From assembly GCA_016758965.1 (NCBI GenBank), contig JAEPRB010000132.1, positions 1-64,000 of the forward strand: a stretch of 64,000 nucleotides of DNA, read 5' to 3'. A program made the position numbers and the translations under genes. This document shows positions 47,077 to 60,340 of this stretch, in pieces; position 1 is the first letter of the stretch; each line of letters opens with the position of its first letter. The notes below the pieces were generated by a model that had not been told where the DNA came from, did no database searches, and saw nothing but the letters and a program-made list of their open reading frames with translations. The stretch comes from Circinella minor (taxonomy: Eukaryota > Mucoromycota > Mucoromycetes > Mucorales > Lichtheimiaceae).

Positions 47077-47651
47077 ATTGCTTATTTTTTTTGTGTGATG
47101 CTTGGCATATTTATAATAATAAAGGAATATTTAACATGATATGAATACAGAGTTCTTCTTGACCATGAATAACCCTACTTATGCATCTTTTTTTTTTTTT
47201 TTGGTCATAGAAAAAGGAAAAAAAAAAGATTCTATTATATAGTTATAGTAAAGAATTATAGATAATTTGGGCTTTGGTTTTTCTGTACGACTTTCACCAG
47301 CCTCCTACCATTATTTAGTGTACAAAATCTGTTAAAAAATGAGTTAGATAACTTCACTTCTCTCTCACACACTTTTTTACATAGCCCCGACCCCTTTTTT
47401 TTTTTTTTATCTTCTCCACCCTCACCCCCCCCCTCTCTCTCTCTCTCTCTCACTTTTCTTTTTTTTTTCTCTCCTTCTCTCTTTATTCCACGCGAAAAAA
47501 GGTTCAATAAACTCGTCCCTTTTTTTTTTCACTTCTTCCTTTCTTGTCACTTATATATTAAAGGCTCTTTTTGAGCCACATAAGAAAAAATAATAATAAT
47601 AAATAACTTTTGGGGTCATTTTATTTATTTTTTGACCATTGTTAACAAATT
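45027..47651. other. Long intergenic stretch
   Basis: No supported gene in 2.6 kb. It holds (CA)n near 45403-45427, several poly-A/poly-T runs, (TA)n near 46607-46632 and 47047-47075, and a pyrimidine-rich tract at 47395-47530 upstream of the flippase start. Confidence 0.55.
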
Positions 47652-50600
47652 ATGTCAAATTGGAACCAACCAACAACCGAAAATAATAACGTAGATCTAC
47701 ATACAATGAGAAATCCCAGACATGGTAAACTTATAATGATAAACAACAACAACAACCCTTTTATTTATTTATTTTTTGCTCCTTTATATACTTATATTTA
47801 TACTTTACTGATCCGATTTTTTTTTTGATATACTGATATTATATTTATATATATATATATATATAAAGGGGATGGATATGATGAGGATGAACTACAACTT
47901 TTATCACACCCACCTTCCATACGACGACCTTCAATCATGCCACACTATTCTTTTTCATCTTATGACGGTCCACAACAACCACACATGTATGATAATGAAT
48001 CCACTGAAATGTTAGCCAAACCCTATACCGATAAAGAAAGTCGTGGTGTAGGTCCTGGGGATACGAGTTATTTACCTACACATCGATCCAGTCTCAAACG
48101 AAAAGTATCTAAAAAAGGACGACGACGAAAAAGTTTTCGTATGCCAGATTTAAGATTTTGGCAAAGAAAAAATACAGGAGATCTATCCCCTCGAACCATT
48201 TATGTGAATGAACCAGAACGAAATCAACAACAAAAATTTATTGGCAATCGTGTATCAACAGCTAAATATAATATTATTACATTTTTACCCATTTTTCTTT
48301 ATGTTGAATTTAGTAAAGCTGCCAATATTTTCTTTTTATTTATTTCTTGTATTCAGGTAAAAAAAAAAAAAAAATGATGATTTTTTCTTTATAATTATTG
48401 AGAGGAGGGGGTTTTAACCATTGAAGAAGTGAGAGAGGTTTTTAAATTTTTTTTGGTCCCTTTTTTTTTTTTCATTCATTTATTAGCAAATCCCCGACGT
48501 ATCACCTACTTCACGATATACCACACTTGTACCGCTTGTTATTGTTTTATTTATTACAGCTGTTAAAGAAATAATTGAAGATTATGTAAAATAAGTTTTA
48601 ATTATATAAAGTGACAAGTTTCACAACAACAACAACAACAACAAAAAATTTTTGATAATATACTAAAAATAAGAAATTACTTTTTTTTTTTTTTTCTTTG
48701 GTTTTATTTTTATTTAGGGTGTTCATAAATCAGATAGTGAATTAAATGCTCGTAATTGTAAAGTTTTGGAAGGATCCCAATTTGTAGAAAAACGATGGAG
48801 AGATATTAAAGTAGGCGATATATGTCGAATTGAAAGTACAGAATTTTTCCCAGCAGATTTAATTATTTTAAGTAGTTCAGAACCAGAAGGTTTATGTTAT
48901 ATTGAAACCAGTAATTTGGATGGGTAAAAAAAAAAAATAAACAGAAAAAAAAAAAACAAAATTTGGGCTAGTTTCATTCCGGGTTTCTAACTTTTTTTTT
49001 TTTTTTTTAGTGAAGTAAATTTAAAAATTAAACAAGCATTACCTGAAACTGCCAAATTTATTACACCGGCCGAAGTGTCTCAGATACAAGGTTATATTAC
49101 ATCCGAACAACCGAATAATAGATTATATAATTATGATGGTACATTAACATTACAAAATGGTGGAAAAGTTCAAGATTATCCTTTGGATCCAAATAAATTA
49201 CTTTTACGTGGTGCACAATTACGAAATACAAGCTGGGTTTATGCTATTGTTGTATTTAGTGGTCATGAAACTAAACTCATGCTTAACTCAAGGTAAAAAA
49301 AAAAAAAATCAATTACTTTTATTTTTGGGATTTCAAGGGAAAATATGGGGGTTGGGGGTTGGGGGGAAAAGGGAAAGAAAACAAATTGGGTTTATTGAAT
49401 GATTAAAAATGATGTGGGATGATATATCTTATTTATTTTCTTTTTTTTTTTTCTAGTAAAAAACCTACTAAAGCTTCCAATGTAACACATATCACAAATC
49501 GTAATATTTGGTATTTGTTTACCATGTTGGTTGTTATGAGTGTCATGTGTTCAATAGGATATCTTGTACTATCGGTAAAAAAAAAATTAGAAATTACTTT
49601 ATAAAGAAACATGTATAATATACATATATTTTTGAATACTAAAAAAAAAAAATATTATATTATATTTAAAACAATGGGGGGTATGGGGTATATATATAGA
49701 TGCGAAATTTTGATCAACTTGGCTATCTTGCACTTTCAGCAGCTGAACGTGGACGCGAATTTGGTTTCAATATATTGACATTTATGATTTTATTTAATAG
49801 TTTTATTCCAATTAGGTAAAGTAAAAAAAAAAAAAGAGAGAGAGAGAGAAAAAAAATTATATATGTATAACTGATTTTTTATTTTTTTTAAAAAAAAGTT
49901 TGATGGTTACTATGGAAATTGTAAAAGTCGTTCAGGCAACACTTATTGGAAGTGATTTGGATATTTATTATGATAAAACAGATATGCCATCCATAGCACG
50001 AAGTAGTGGTCTAATTGAAGAATTAGGTCAAGTGGAATATGTATTTTCTGACAAGACAGGTACATTAACTTGTAATCAAATGGAATTCCGTGAATGCTCC
50101 ATTGCTGGATTATCTTATGCGACCAAAGCCGATCCTGATCGACAACCAAAGTCCGACAATGACAGTAGTGGACAATATTCATTCCGACAAATGGAAACCC
50201 ATCTTACTACTTCTATGCACGCTAATGTGATCCATGAATTTCTATCTTCATTAATGACATGTCATACTGTCATTCCAGAAACAAAAGAAGAAACAGGTGA
50301 AATTATATATCAAGCTTCTTCTCCAGATGAAGGGGCACTTGTTCAAGGTGCGCGTGAAGTCTTTGGATATAATTTTTATGCACGACGACCTCATTCTATC
50401 AACTGTAAAGTGAAAGATCAAGATTGCGAATATCAAATTTTAAATGTCTGTGAATTTAATTCGACACGAAAACGTATGTCTGTTATTATTCGGGAACCTA
50501 ATGGGAAAGTCAAACTTTATTGTAAAGGAGCAGATTCAGTAATTTTGGAACGTCTTGGAAAAAACAATACATTTGTCGATGCAACATTACATCATCTTGA

Positions 50601-52691
50601 AGAGTTTGCATCCGAAGGTCTTCGTACACTGTGTTATGCTATGCGTGAAATTCCAGAAGAAGAATATGTACGATGGTCACAAATTTATGATAAAGCAGCA
50701 ACGACATTGACAAATCGTGCAGAAGAATTGGATAAAGCGGCAGAAGTGATTGAAAAAGATATGTTTTTACTTGGTGCTACTGCTATTGAAGATAAATTAC
50801 AGGATGGTGTACCTGATACCATTCATACATTACAAGAAGCGAATATTAAAGTGTGGGTACTTACAGGGGATCGACAAGAAACTGCTATTAATATTGGTTA
50901 TAGTTGTAAACTTTTGACGGAAGAGATGGATTTAATTATATGTAATGTGGAAAGTCATGAAGAAACAAGAGACTTTTTGGAAAAGAAACTTGCAGAAGCA
51001 CAAGTACATGAATCTTCTACGGGTGGTCATGAAGTAAGTTCTTTTTTTTAGCTTCAAAAAATTATAATAAATAATGGTATCAACTCATTAACACACATTT
51101 ACAAAAAAAAAAAACATATTATGATTATAAATTTGTTTAGCCTCTTGCACTTGTTATTGAAGGAAAATCATTAACTTTTGCACTTGAAAAAGATTTGGAA
51201 AAAATATTTTATCAATTAGCTATTAAATGCAAAGCCGTTATATGTTGTCGAGTATCCCCATTACAAAAAGCGCTTGTAGTTAAACTTGTGAAAAAGTTTT
51301 CAAAATCTATTTTACTTGCCATTGGTGACGGTGCTAATGATGTTTCTATGATTCAAGCAGCTCATGTGGGTGTAGGTATTAGTGGTGTCGAAGGTTTACA
51401 AGCTGCTCGAAGTGCCGATTTTAGTATTGCTCAATTTCGTTTCTTACGCAAGTTATTACTTGTTCATGGTTCTTGGGCTTATCAACGTCTTAGTAAAATG
51501 ATTTTCTTTTACTTTTATAAAAACGTTGCTCTTTATCTTACACAATTCTGGGTACGTTTTTTTTTATTTATTTATTTCCCCTTTTAAACTAGCATTTCGT
51601 GTGAACTAAATTATTAACGTTTTTTTTTTTTTTTTTTTAGTATACGATATTTAATGGATTCTCTGGTCAGACACTTTATGAATCCTGGACAATGTCTTGT
51701 TTTAATGTTATTTTTACTATTCTTCCACCCATGGTTATTGGTATTTTTGATCAATTTGCTGCTGCACGATTATTAGATAAATATCCACAAATGTATATGC
51801 TTGGTCAAAATAATGAATTTTTTAATCAAAAACGATTTTGGGGCTGGATCTTAAATGCTGTATATCATTCTTCTGTAAGTTATATATATATATACATATA
51901 AAAGAATTATAAGATATAAAAACTAACCAAAGGGGAATTAATATTTTAGCTTTTGTATTTTATTGGAATGGCGGCATTTATGAATGATGCTGACTTTGTA
52001 AATGGATGGACTGGAGGACATTGGTGGGCTGGTACTGCTATTTTTACAGCAACTCTTGCAACCATCTTATATAAGGGTGCACTTATTACAGAGTAAGTTT
52101 TATTATTTAAAATAGATCATGTAAACTGTAAAATTAAACTAAATTATTATTATTTTTAAGTATGTGGACAAAATATGCAGTTATTGCATTTGTAGGATCA
52201 TTTTTGATTTGGTTTATCTTTTTACCATTTGTTGCCTATGTAGGACCCATGCTTCCATGGGGTATTTTCCTTGAATATGTTGGTATTATTCCTGCATTAT
52301 ATGGTAACCTCAATTATTGGTTATTTGTCATTTTAGTTCCATTTATTTGTATTCTTCGTGATTATTTGTGGAAATAGTAAGTTATTATTATTTATTTATT
52401 TATTTATTTTTTTGGATTAAAAAATCTATCTTGTTTTATTAAATATCTTATTACATTTAAAGCTATAAGCGCATGTATAGAACACGAAGTTATCATTATA
52501 TACAAGAAATTCAAAAACTTAATTTACCTGATTATCGACCTCGTATGGATCGATTCAGACAAGCAGTCAATAAAGTTCGAAAAATTCAACGATTAAAACA
52601 ATCACGAGGGTATGCATTCTCTCAAAGTGATACAGATCAAGGTAAAATCATTAGAATGTACGATACAACACAACAAAAACCTACAGGTTAA
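47652..52691 (+). CDS. P4-ATPase phospholipid flippase, 1249 aa, 13 exons
   Basis: Type IV P-type ATPase moving phospholipids to the cytosolic leaflet, most like the Drs2 branch of Golgi/endosomal flippases. Exons 47652-47724, 47869-48356, 48487-48585, 48718-48923, 49011-49292, 49457-49574, 49700-49815, 49899-51033, 51141-51551, 51641-51874, 51950-52092, 52161-52376 and 52463-52691 (3750 nt). N-terminal cytosolic region of ~190 residues, basic near 105-125, then [20 protein letters not shown] at TM1. The P4 signature PISL lies in TM4 at about residues 459-462. Phosphorylation Asp512 in [10 protein letters not shown], nucleotide domain [35 protein letters not shown], and six C-terminal TM segments. 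The actuator loop reads LDGEVNLK where most P4-ATPases have DGET. The catalytic Glu is kept and Thr is Val. A beta-subunit of the Cdc50 type would be expected elsewhere. Confidence 0.95.
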
Positions 52692-54397
52692 AATAAAAAA
52701 TAAAAAACGAAGCTATCTTTCACCCATCCCCTGTCCTCCCCTTTTTTTTTTTTTTTTTTTACAATCGTCTTCTTTCTCTTTCATCATTTATTCATCCTCT
52801 TCCTTCTTCTACCTTTTTTTTTATCGTTTTTGTGTCCCTTATCTTCTTTTTTACGTTATTATACTTTTTCATTCATCTATCATTTCATATATATATATTT
52901 ATATTTATATTTATATTTATATATAAACAATTCTCTGACGATTTTTTTTCCCTTCATATCCCTATTCAATTTTTTTTTTTTGTCTTTTGTAGTCAGAAAA
53001 AAAAAAGAACTGTATATTTTTTTTTCCATTATTCTCTCTCTCTCTCTCTCTCTCCACCCTACTATCAACACCAACAACCCTTTTTATATATTTTTCTTCT
53101 TCTTCTAAAAAAAAAAGTTGAAACAGAAGGGGTGGGGGAACCCCCTATTTTTATTGTAATGTACACGATGGAAATGATATTTCTTACGTATTGATGGTGT
53201 AAATTATATTACAGTGAGAATGTTACATTTAAACACAAGCATTAATTGTGTAACTTTAAAATGAAGTTGAAAGATTTATTATCTATTCCTGATAAGGAAT
53301 CATTTTACTTTTTATTTCACAACTCTAATTTTTATATCGTATCATGGTTTGAATATAATTACTATAAACTGTGAGTTACCAAGGCAACACAATAATTATT
53401 ATTTTTGGTATCTAATATGATATTATGGATTTTGTTTATAGTTTTATAGATAATAAGACTTTACTGTCACTACGTATTTAGAATCTAGTATATTACTCTA
53501 CTATTTTATTACATAATGTAAAATAAATACCTATATATCTATGATACTACTCTTAGTGCTTCTTCATGATTATTACACAAGAAACAATGTCTAATCTCAA
53601 ATATAAACAGGTCTCACAATTTTACCATGTGACCCTATGAATCCTTTACTTTTGGAAGTTTTACAATAACACTTTATTTTATTTATTTTTCTTTCTGTAC
53701 TACAACTGTATAAAAACTTATTTCACTTTTTTGAAATATTAACAAATTATTATATTGTAAAAAAAAAAAAGAGTATATTCATTATTTCTTATCATATTAA
53801 AAGGAATGATTCAATAATAAAGAGAGAATTCTTCATTTTTACCTGTTCCCTTAAAGAAAGTTAATTTGTTTTTTAATGCAAAAAGCGGAGAGAAAAAACC
53901 CAGCTGATTAATTTAATTGGTTGATCATCACTGTTACTCATCGATGAAAGAAACGTTTTTATATATTTTACTCTTATTTGGATAATGAGGGGGAGGATCT
54001 TTTAAGAAGCTTAAAATAAGTAAAGTGTTGGTTGCATGTATGTAAATAGCAAAAAAAGAAAAAAGAAATAGTCAGTATGTAATATATTCAGTTTTGGTTG
54101 TACAATGCAAAGACCTTTTTTTTTTTTTTCAAAAGCGCATGAAAGAATCAAAAACAGGAATTAAAGAGTATCATTGAATCATGGTTTCATATTTATTAGT
54201 CACAGGTTAACTTTTTTTTTTTTTTACGACGTTTTGGTAATCTACATTTGGGTAACGCTGATCATCAGTTTGTCGGAGGGACAAGAGAACAATATTGAAG
54301 TTATTCCTTTTCCCCCTATTTTTTTTTTTTCAAACCAAAAAATATTCATTTTTTTTTTTTTACATTCTTTTCTTTCTATATTATACAAGTATTTTAA
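52692..54397. other. Intergenic region
   Basis: T-rich low-complexity sequence follows the flippase stop (CT-repeat at 53035-53053, TA-rich at 52890-52925). The several long frames there are Phe/Tyr/Ser artefacts. 53200-54100 is AT-rich with nothing supported. Confidence 0.55.
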
Positions 54398-56677
54398 ATG
54401 TCAAAGAATAATAATTTTTTGGGTCTTGGTCGAAATAATGTTTTGAGTGTTGTACTAGATGAACCTATCTTATTTCTTGGGAAAAGTACGGGTACTCGAA
54501 TTATTCGTGGTGAAGTAATTGTTAATTTTACAAAGGATACAGCAATTCAGGGTCCCATTACACTTGTATTTAAAGGTATTCAAACCTATTATCCATGGAG
54601 AGGTAAAATGTTTAATTATAATATATAGATATATATATAAAAGACCTTCACGTTCTCTTTTGCATTCTTATCCATTAGTTTTTATGATGATCTACATATT
54701 ATAAGACTCATCTTTTTTTTTCCCATTTCAACATATATGTTTTATAATGTATTTTACCCAAAGCTACGTAACTAATATTACTTGAAATATTGTTGTTGTT
54801 AAAAAAAAATAGATATCATGAATGGTCGTGCATTGGGAAAACCCATCGAAACAAAACTCCACGTGACTGAACTATCACTTTTACCACCTAACTCAAAAGG
54901 CATTATGCCTAGTGGCATTCAACGATTTCCTTTCGAGTTTCCTATAACAGGATCCCTTCCAAGTACTTTGTATATACCTGATCGTCTCGATATTGTATAT
55001 AATCTTACAGCATCATTACGTAGAGCATATGAAGAAACAGCCTTGACAACCTCATTTCTTGATCGATTTAACAAGAAACCCAAAACGATAGTTACAGTTC
55101 CAGTACGACTCGTTCGAGCTATAGAACTTACACCACCCAGTTTACCAGCTGGACTTATCGCCCAAACATTGACAAACGGTGAAACAATGATGGATGAACC
55201 ACGTCATCCAAATTATGATATACGAATGGAACAAGAACACCAACGATCATCATTAGATACACCTGAACCTAATAGTGAATATGATATGATGATGGGTATC
55301 AGGAATGACAACAACACTCACAATATGAATGATGAAAATGATCTTTCTCAACCACAACATCGAAGAACAAGTTTGGATCGTTTTTATGGTATCGGATTAG
55401 ATCTTGACGAACAACACGATCATCTTGCACATTCATTTACTGGACGAACTGTAGAAGATTGGGATCAACAACCCAATGGTGAGAATGGTCTTCGTTATCG
55501 CTTAAGCATTGATCGTACGGCCATTGCTATTGGTACTCGAATTGGTGTTGCAGTACTGCTTGAGCCTACGCTGAAAAATATAACCATTCGTTCTATTGTA
55601 ACACGTATTCAAGAAAGACGAGAGTATTGCATGAAAACACCCGGTGATCACGCCAGTGCTCTTGGTGGACAACCTGAAATTCGAACTACAACCGAAACAC
55701 TCAATGTACTGCTCAAGTGGGCTTATGGACATCCTACACAACATGATGAAAATAGTAGTTGTGTAGACTCGACTTTATCAGAAATAAATAATAACAAGTC
55801 AAAACAACAACAAAAGAAACACAAAGAACAATCACAACAGCCACAGGGTCCAGTATTGGATCGACGTTACCGTCATCATCGTCGAAATTGGTCCAATTTA
55901 GAAGACAATAATACAGCAAGACGAAATGTTCAATTATTTAGACAAAAGGTAGAGCAAGAGCGAGGAGAGGTACCACTTATAGACTATTGTCATGGCAGTA
56001 GTAATTATATAAGTTCATCAATGACTGGTGGAAATACGGATGATATAAATACCTCTACTTCTGGCGAGTTATTAAATCTCAAATCATTGGATCAACCATT
56101 ACAAGTGGGCGAGTATTTTGAAGGACATTTTATTATGCCGATTCCAACATGTAATCACTTGTTACGACCCACTATGTCTCATGAAAGCATTACGATTCGT
56201 CATTGGTTGCATTTAATCGTAGCATATGAATGTGATGGCGAAATGTATGAGGTGACACTTACAACATCAATACGGATATTGGATTGTCGTCTTGTATCTG
56301 AAGATGAACGACAAACTATCTTGCCCCCTCCTCCATCTTACGAAACCATTGATGCTGGTAAAACGGCTTTATCTACCAATAATACCGAGTTTTGGTTACA
56401 ACGCTCATCTATCACCAAGGAAAAATTCTGGGGTCGATGTAATTCATGCCCTTGTCTCAAAGTATCATCCGATCAGGAAAACAATAATGAAATTAATTCT
56501 CCAAATGGTATAGGAAAACATCAAGATGTGTACCGACAACAACAAAAGAAAAAAAATAGACCTGTATCATCCTCATCCTTATCACCATCAACCCCATCAT
56601 CCTTATCAGGTAGATTTGCAGGTAATAGGTTATCATTATCTCGTGGATCTCCACCGGGCTATTCCACAAATTCATAA
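54398..56677 (+). CDS. Alpha-arrestin (arrestin-domain ubiquitin-ligase adaptor), 689 aa, 2 exons
   Basis: Arrestin-related adaptor that would link membrane transporters to a Rsp5/NEDD4-type ligase for endocytosis. Exons 54398-54602 and 54813-56677 (2070 nt); the junction gives YPWRGDIMNGR or YPWRDIMNG-type continuity in phase. Arrestin N-domain about 15-175: LDEPILFLGKSTGTRIIRGE, ITLVFKGIQTYYPW, FPFEFPITGSLPSTLY and SLRRAYEETALTT, followed by VPVRLVRAIELTPPSLPAGL. Arrestin C-domain about 285-560: GLRYRLSIDRTAIAIGTRIG, LQVGEYFEGHFIMPIPT, HWLHLIVAYECDGEMYEVTL. It is interrupted by a Gln/His/Asn-rich insert near 395-470. Two PPxY motifs follow, PPSY at 575-578 and PPGY at 682-685, the latter at the extreme C-terminus. 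The tail is Ser-rich. Length and layout match fungal ART proteins; the precise paralogue is not assigned. Confidence 0.93.
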
Positions 56678-57191
56678 GGGATCCCAGTTTTATTATTAGA
56701 TACCACACTCTTTTTTTTTTTTTCTTATTCCAACATTTGTTATTTCGGCTTATTTTCTTTATATTTTTTTATTGTTATTTCTTGTATATATAAAAATGTC
56801 TATCAATTCCTTTTTTTTTTTTCTGAACAACAGAATAAACGAGAACTGTAAATTATTATTACGTACGTATTTTTTTTTTTTTAACAAAGTTTATTTGTGT
56901 AATTATAAACATAAACATTAAATCACATTTTGGATCGAGGTTCTCTTCTTCCTTTATATATATATATATATATATATATTAATATCATATCAGTAATATT
57001 ATGGAACAATGGTATCAAAGTAAACTGATCATGTAGTCAATTTTATATTTCAATTTATTGTATAGAAAAAAAAAAGACATTCTATATTTATATATATGTA
57101 TAATGTGTCATGGAATGTAAATCAATTTTTTTTTATTATGATTTATAGTAATATATAAATGATACAACTATTTAATATATATATATATATT
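56678..57191. other. Convergent 3' region of arrestin and quinone oxidoreductase genes
   Basis: Low-complexity T-rich and (TA)n sequence with AATAAA-like signals. No coding region is supported. Confidence 0.5.
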
Positions 57192-58620
57192 TTATGGCTT
57201 GAGCAAAAGTTTTCCAGTAGTCTTTCTACTTTCAATATCAATATGTGCTTGTTGAGCATCCTTCAAATCATAAATGTTATAAATATTTGTTTTGATTACA
57301 TTCTTGGCAAGTAATTCAAATAATTCACCCCACCATCTTTTTGATTCTTCTCTTGTAGCCAAAAATCCAAATATTTGAGGACGCATCAATTTGAGATTTT
57401 TAGGTGCCAAAATTGAAATAGGAATCTTTAATGCCAAAAAAAGAGAGAAATTTGTATTATATAAATGCGTCCATGGGCTTTTATATTACTTGTAATGACA
57501 AGATACTATGATAAGAAAAAAAAAAGTAAGTAACTTACTGGTGGTACAAGGCCAGAAGCGTTGCCAAAGGATATCATAGTACCAAGACGACGGGTACATT
57601 CCAGTGAAGTATCCCAAGTGGATTTACCAACACCATCAATAACTGCATGACAACCTAATCCATTTGTAATTTCATTTACTTTAGCAGTTACATCTTCTTG
57701 AGTATAATTAATCACATAATCGGCTCCATTAGCGCGTGCTAAAGCAGCTTTTTCTGCAGTACTAACTGTTCCAATGACAGTAGCTCCAAAATATTTGCCA
57801 AGTTGACATAAAATCAAACCAACACCACCTGCAGCAGCATGAACAAGAATATAATCTATTACAAATAGTTAGGGTTTAATTATTTTTAAAGTTGAATTTT
57901 TACTTCGAAACAATGGCAAAAATTGATCATAATGAGTTACCTCCTTTTTTGACAGGATAGCAATGACGAACAAGCGTCAATGCAGTTAATCCCTGAAGAC
58001 CTACAGCAGCAGCTGTTTCGTAGGATATATCATTTGTAATTTTTTCTGTACTTGCTGGTTTGGCTTCAGTATATTCTGAATAAGTTTCACCACCAATATA
58101 AACGACACGATCACCTACTTTAAAATCTTGGACACCAGGTCCAACCTCAGTTACTTCTCCTGCACTATAGAAAAAATTAGTGTTAAAAAAAACGTTTAAG
58201 AACCAATGGGGGGAGGAGGTTTCTATACGTTATTTATCAATCAGTAGTATAAAAGTATTACCTTTCACGACCTACAACAAAAGGTAAAGGAAGAGTATAA
58301 AGTCCACTTCTATGATACGTATCAATATAATTAATACCTATCCCATGAAAAAAAAAAGTGAATATACAATAATAGATGTTTCTGTATAACTATAATGCAT
58401 TATATTAAAGATTCATACCAATGGCATGGTTCTTGATTACGATCGTGTTCTCATTAGCTTGTGGACGTGGAATTTCTTTATATGTCAATTGTTCAGGCGA
58501 TCCTGGTTTTTCAACAATAACAGCTTTCATAGTTGACATTGTTCGAAATAATGTAGATCGGTAATGAGGAGCTACAAACCTAAAAGAAGTTCGTGTGAAC
58601 TGAAAGCGGGTTAAAAGCAT
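57192..58620 (-). CDS. NADPH:quinone oxidoreductase (zeta-crystallin family), 350 aa, 5 exons
   Basis: Medium-chain dehydrogenase/reductase that reduces quinones with NADPH. Exons: 58620-58419, 58337-58262, 58164-57941, 57855-57539, 57425-57192 (1053 nt). N-terminal catalytic domain: MKAVIVEKPGSPEQLTYKEI, NHAIGINYIDTYHRSGLY, VVGRESAGEV, VGDRVVYIGG. Rossmann region: DYILVHAAAGGVGLILCQLG, GADYVINYTQEDV, GCHAVIDGVGKSTWDTSLEC, and a C-terminal ESRKTTGKLLLKP. The zinc ligands of alcohol dehydrogenases are absent, as expected for the quinone reductase branch. The first ATG adds about 27 Arg/Phe/Ser/Thr-rich residues before MSTMKAVIV. This looks like a mitochondrial presequence, so the two starts could yield mitochondrial and cytosolic forms; that is inference. 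Confidence 0.93.
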
Positions 58621-60340
58621 AATGTAAAAATATTATATAACCCTAAACAAAATAATAATAATAAAAAAAAAAGAGGCGGGCATAAAAAAACCATTTCATA
58701 GAAAGGTTCTGGGTAAAGTAGCGTGAAAAATTGATATAATAGACGTTCTTGTTGCTCTCATTTCTCAATGACGATAACTACGTATTGTATACTGGAAACA
58801 GCACATCACTGAGGTGATTTTGGGTGTTTTGACTGAACTCTCACATTTAAAAATCATCCACTTTGATCTCTATCATTACCGTTATTCATCACGACCCAGT
58901 CGCACATTATAATCCTTTTTTCAAAACGTTTGTTTTGACCAACTTAACGAAAATTATACTCGACGTACTTACCTCATTAATCCGGGTACCAAACATATCA
59001 TTTATACCCACTTTCCAATTGCTATTATTTACATCTTCAACAAATGAAACTAATTATTTGCCACTGTGCAAAAGAAGTTCACACTGTTTATATATATATA
59101 TATATTGTTTCATACATCGTAATCTCGTCTAGCATGCTACGCACATTGCCCGCCACTGCCTGTAATACGTGGAGCTACCAATAGTATCTTTTATTATAAT
59201 ACTGAGGCTACGTACTAACTTCCGTAATCACTTTCTGAACAAAAACACCTTTTAATGATAATAAAGCAATGTAAATAGCATACTGTACGTATAATAAAAA
59301 GTATCTTTCTCACTTGTTCTTTATATTAAGGGCTTTATATTATTAGTTTATAGACAGAAAACGCTGAAAAAAAAATTATAGATTTTTACACAATGTGCCT
59401 AAAAACCATTTTATATAGGTAATAACGTGCATAAACATTGAATAAACTGCTATAAAGTAATGAACAGCATTATATCTTTTTCTATTTTCTGAACAACTGT
59501 GTCAGAAAATTTTTGTCAGCGTAATTATTCAATTCAACCAGTCTACAATATGATACTATAATCATATGGGGGGGGCGAAATAATTCTCGGTGGATTTATA
59601 TTCAAAAGTAGTGTTATTTGTACATATGATAAAAGCAAAAATAAAATAAGAAAAAAGTTTAAACTATTACTGGAAAAGTCAATTTGACACAATACAATAC
59701 ATAGTTCTATACTATGATCGATTTTGCCGTTAAAATAGTGGTGGGTGAGACGACAAGGAAGAATTCAAAATTTCGCACGATATTTAATTCAGGAAATCCC
59801 ACAGCCAACGTTAGTCACGTAGCTACTTCTTGGTTTTTGATGAAGGGAACTTGAATGCTCGTTAAGTATTTTTCTCTTTTTAAAACTGAAATCAATTGTT
59901 TTAATTTTTGTAAATAGAAACACCTTTTGCTACTCAGGTTCTTCAAGTACATACGTAAATGTGGTACGCAAGCCAAGAAGTCAAAACTATTGGATTGGAA
60001 TGATAAGCTTTGTGTCCTTGAGGATATACGTGTTTTCAACAAACAGGAAAACTTCTAAACAATGGACAAATTATCGTTGAAAATAAGAATTCTACGTACG
60101 ACAAAATTGATAATACTCTTAACTAAACATTACTATACAGTACTTCCGTCAATAGAATAATCTGAATCCTTTGATACAAAATAAGCGAGGAAATAAAATT
60201 ATCTTTAATTACGTCGTCTATACTAATATTATATTACTATATTAAGGAAAGAATATTTTTATTTATAAAATGATAAAGTTTATCGGTGTGGGATGTAAAT
60301 TATGACATTTGGGAAGTGGGTATAAATGGTCTGTTCGGTG
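58621..60340. other. Intergenic region
   Basis: AT-rich. A 75-codon minus-strand frame at 59815-60042 (SLSFQSNSFDFLACVPHLRM) is protein-like but has no recognisable motif, splice partner or domain. It may be a coding relic. Confidence 0.4.

Noticed and set aside
47256..47507. 83-codon minus-strand frame rich in Lys/Arg/Glu/Gly
   Set aside because: It is the antisense of the CT-rich leader before the flippase gene.
52612..53194. Several 70-120 codon frames after the flippase stop
   Set aside because: They read T-rich 3' sequence into Phe/Ser/Tyr runs. The flippase stop is well placed and these frames have no domain.
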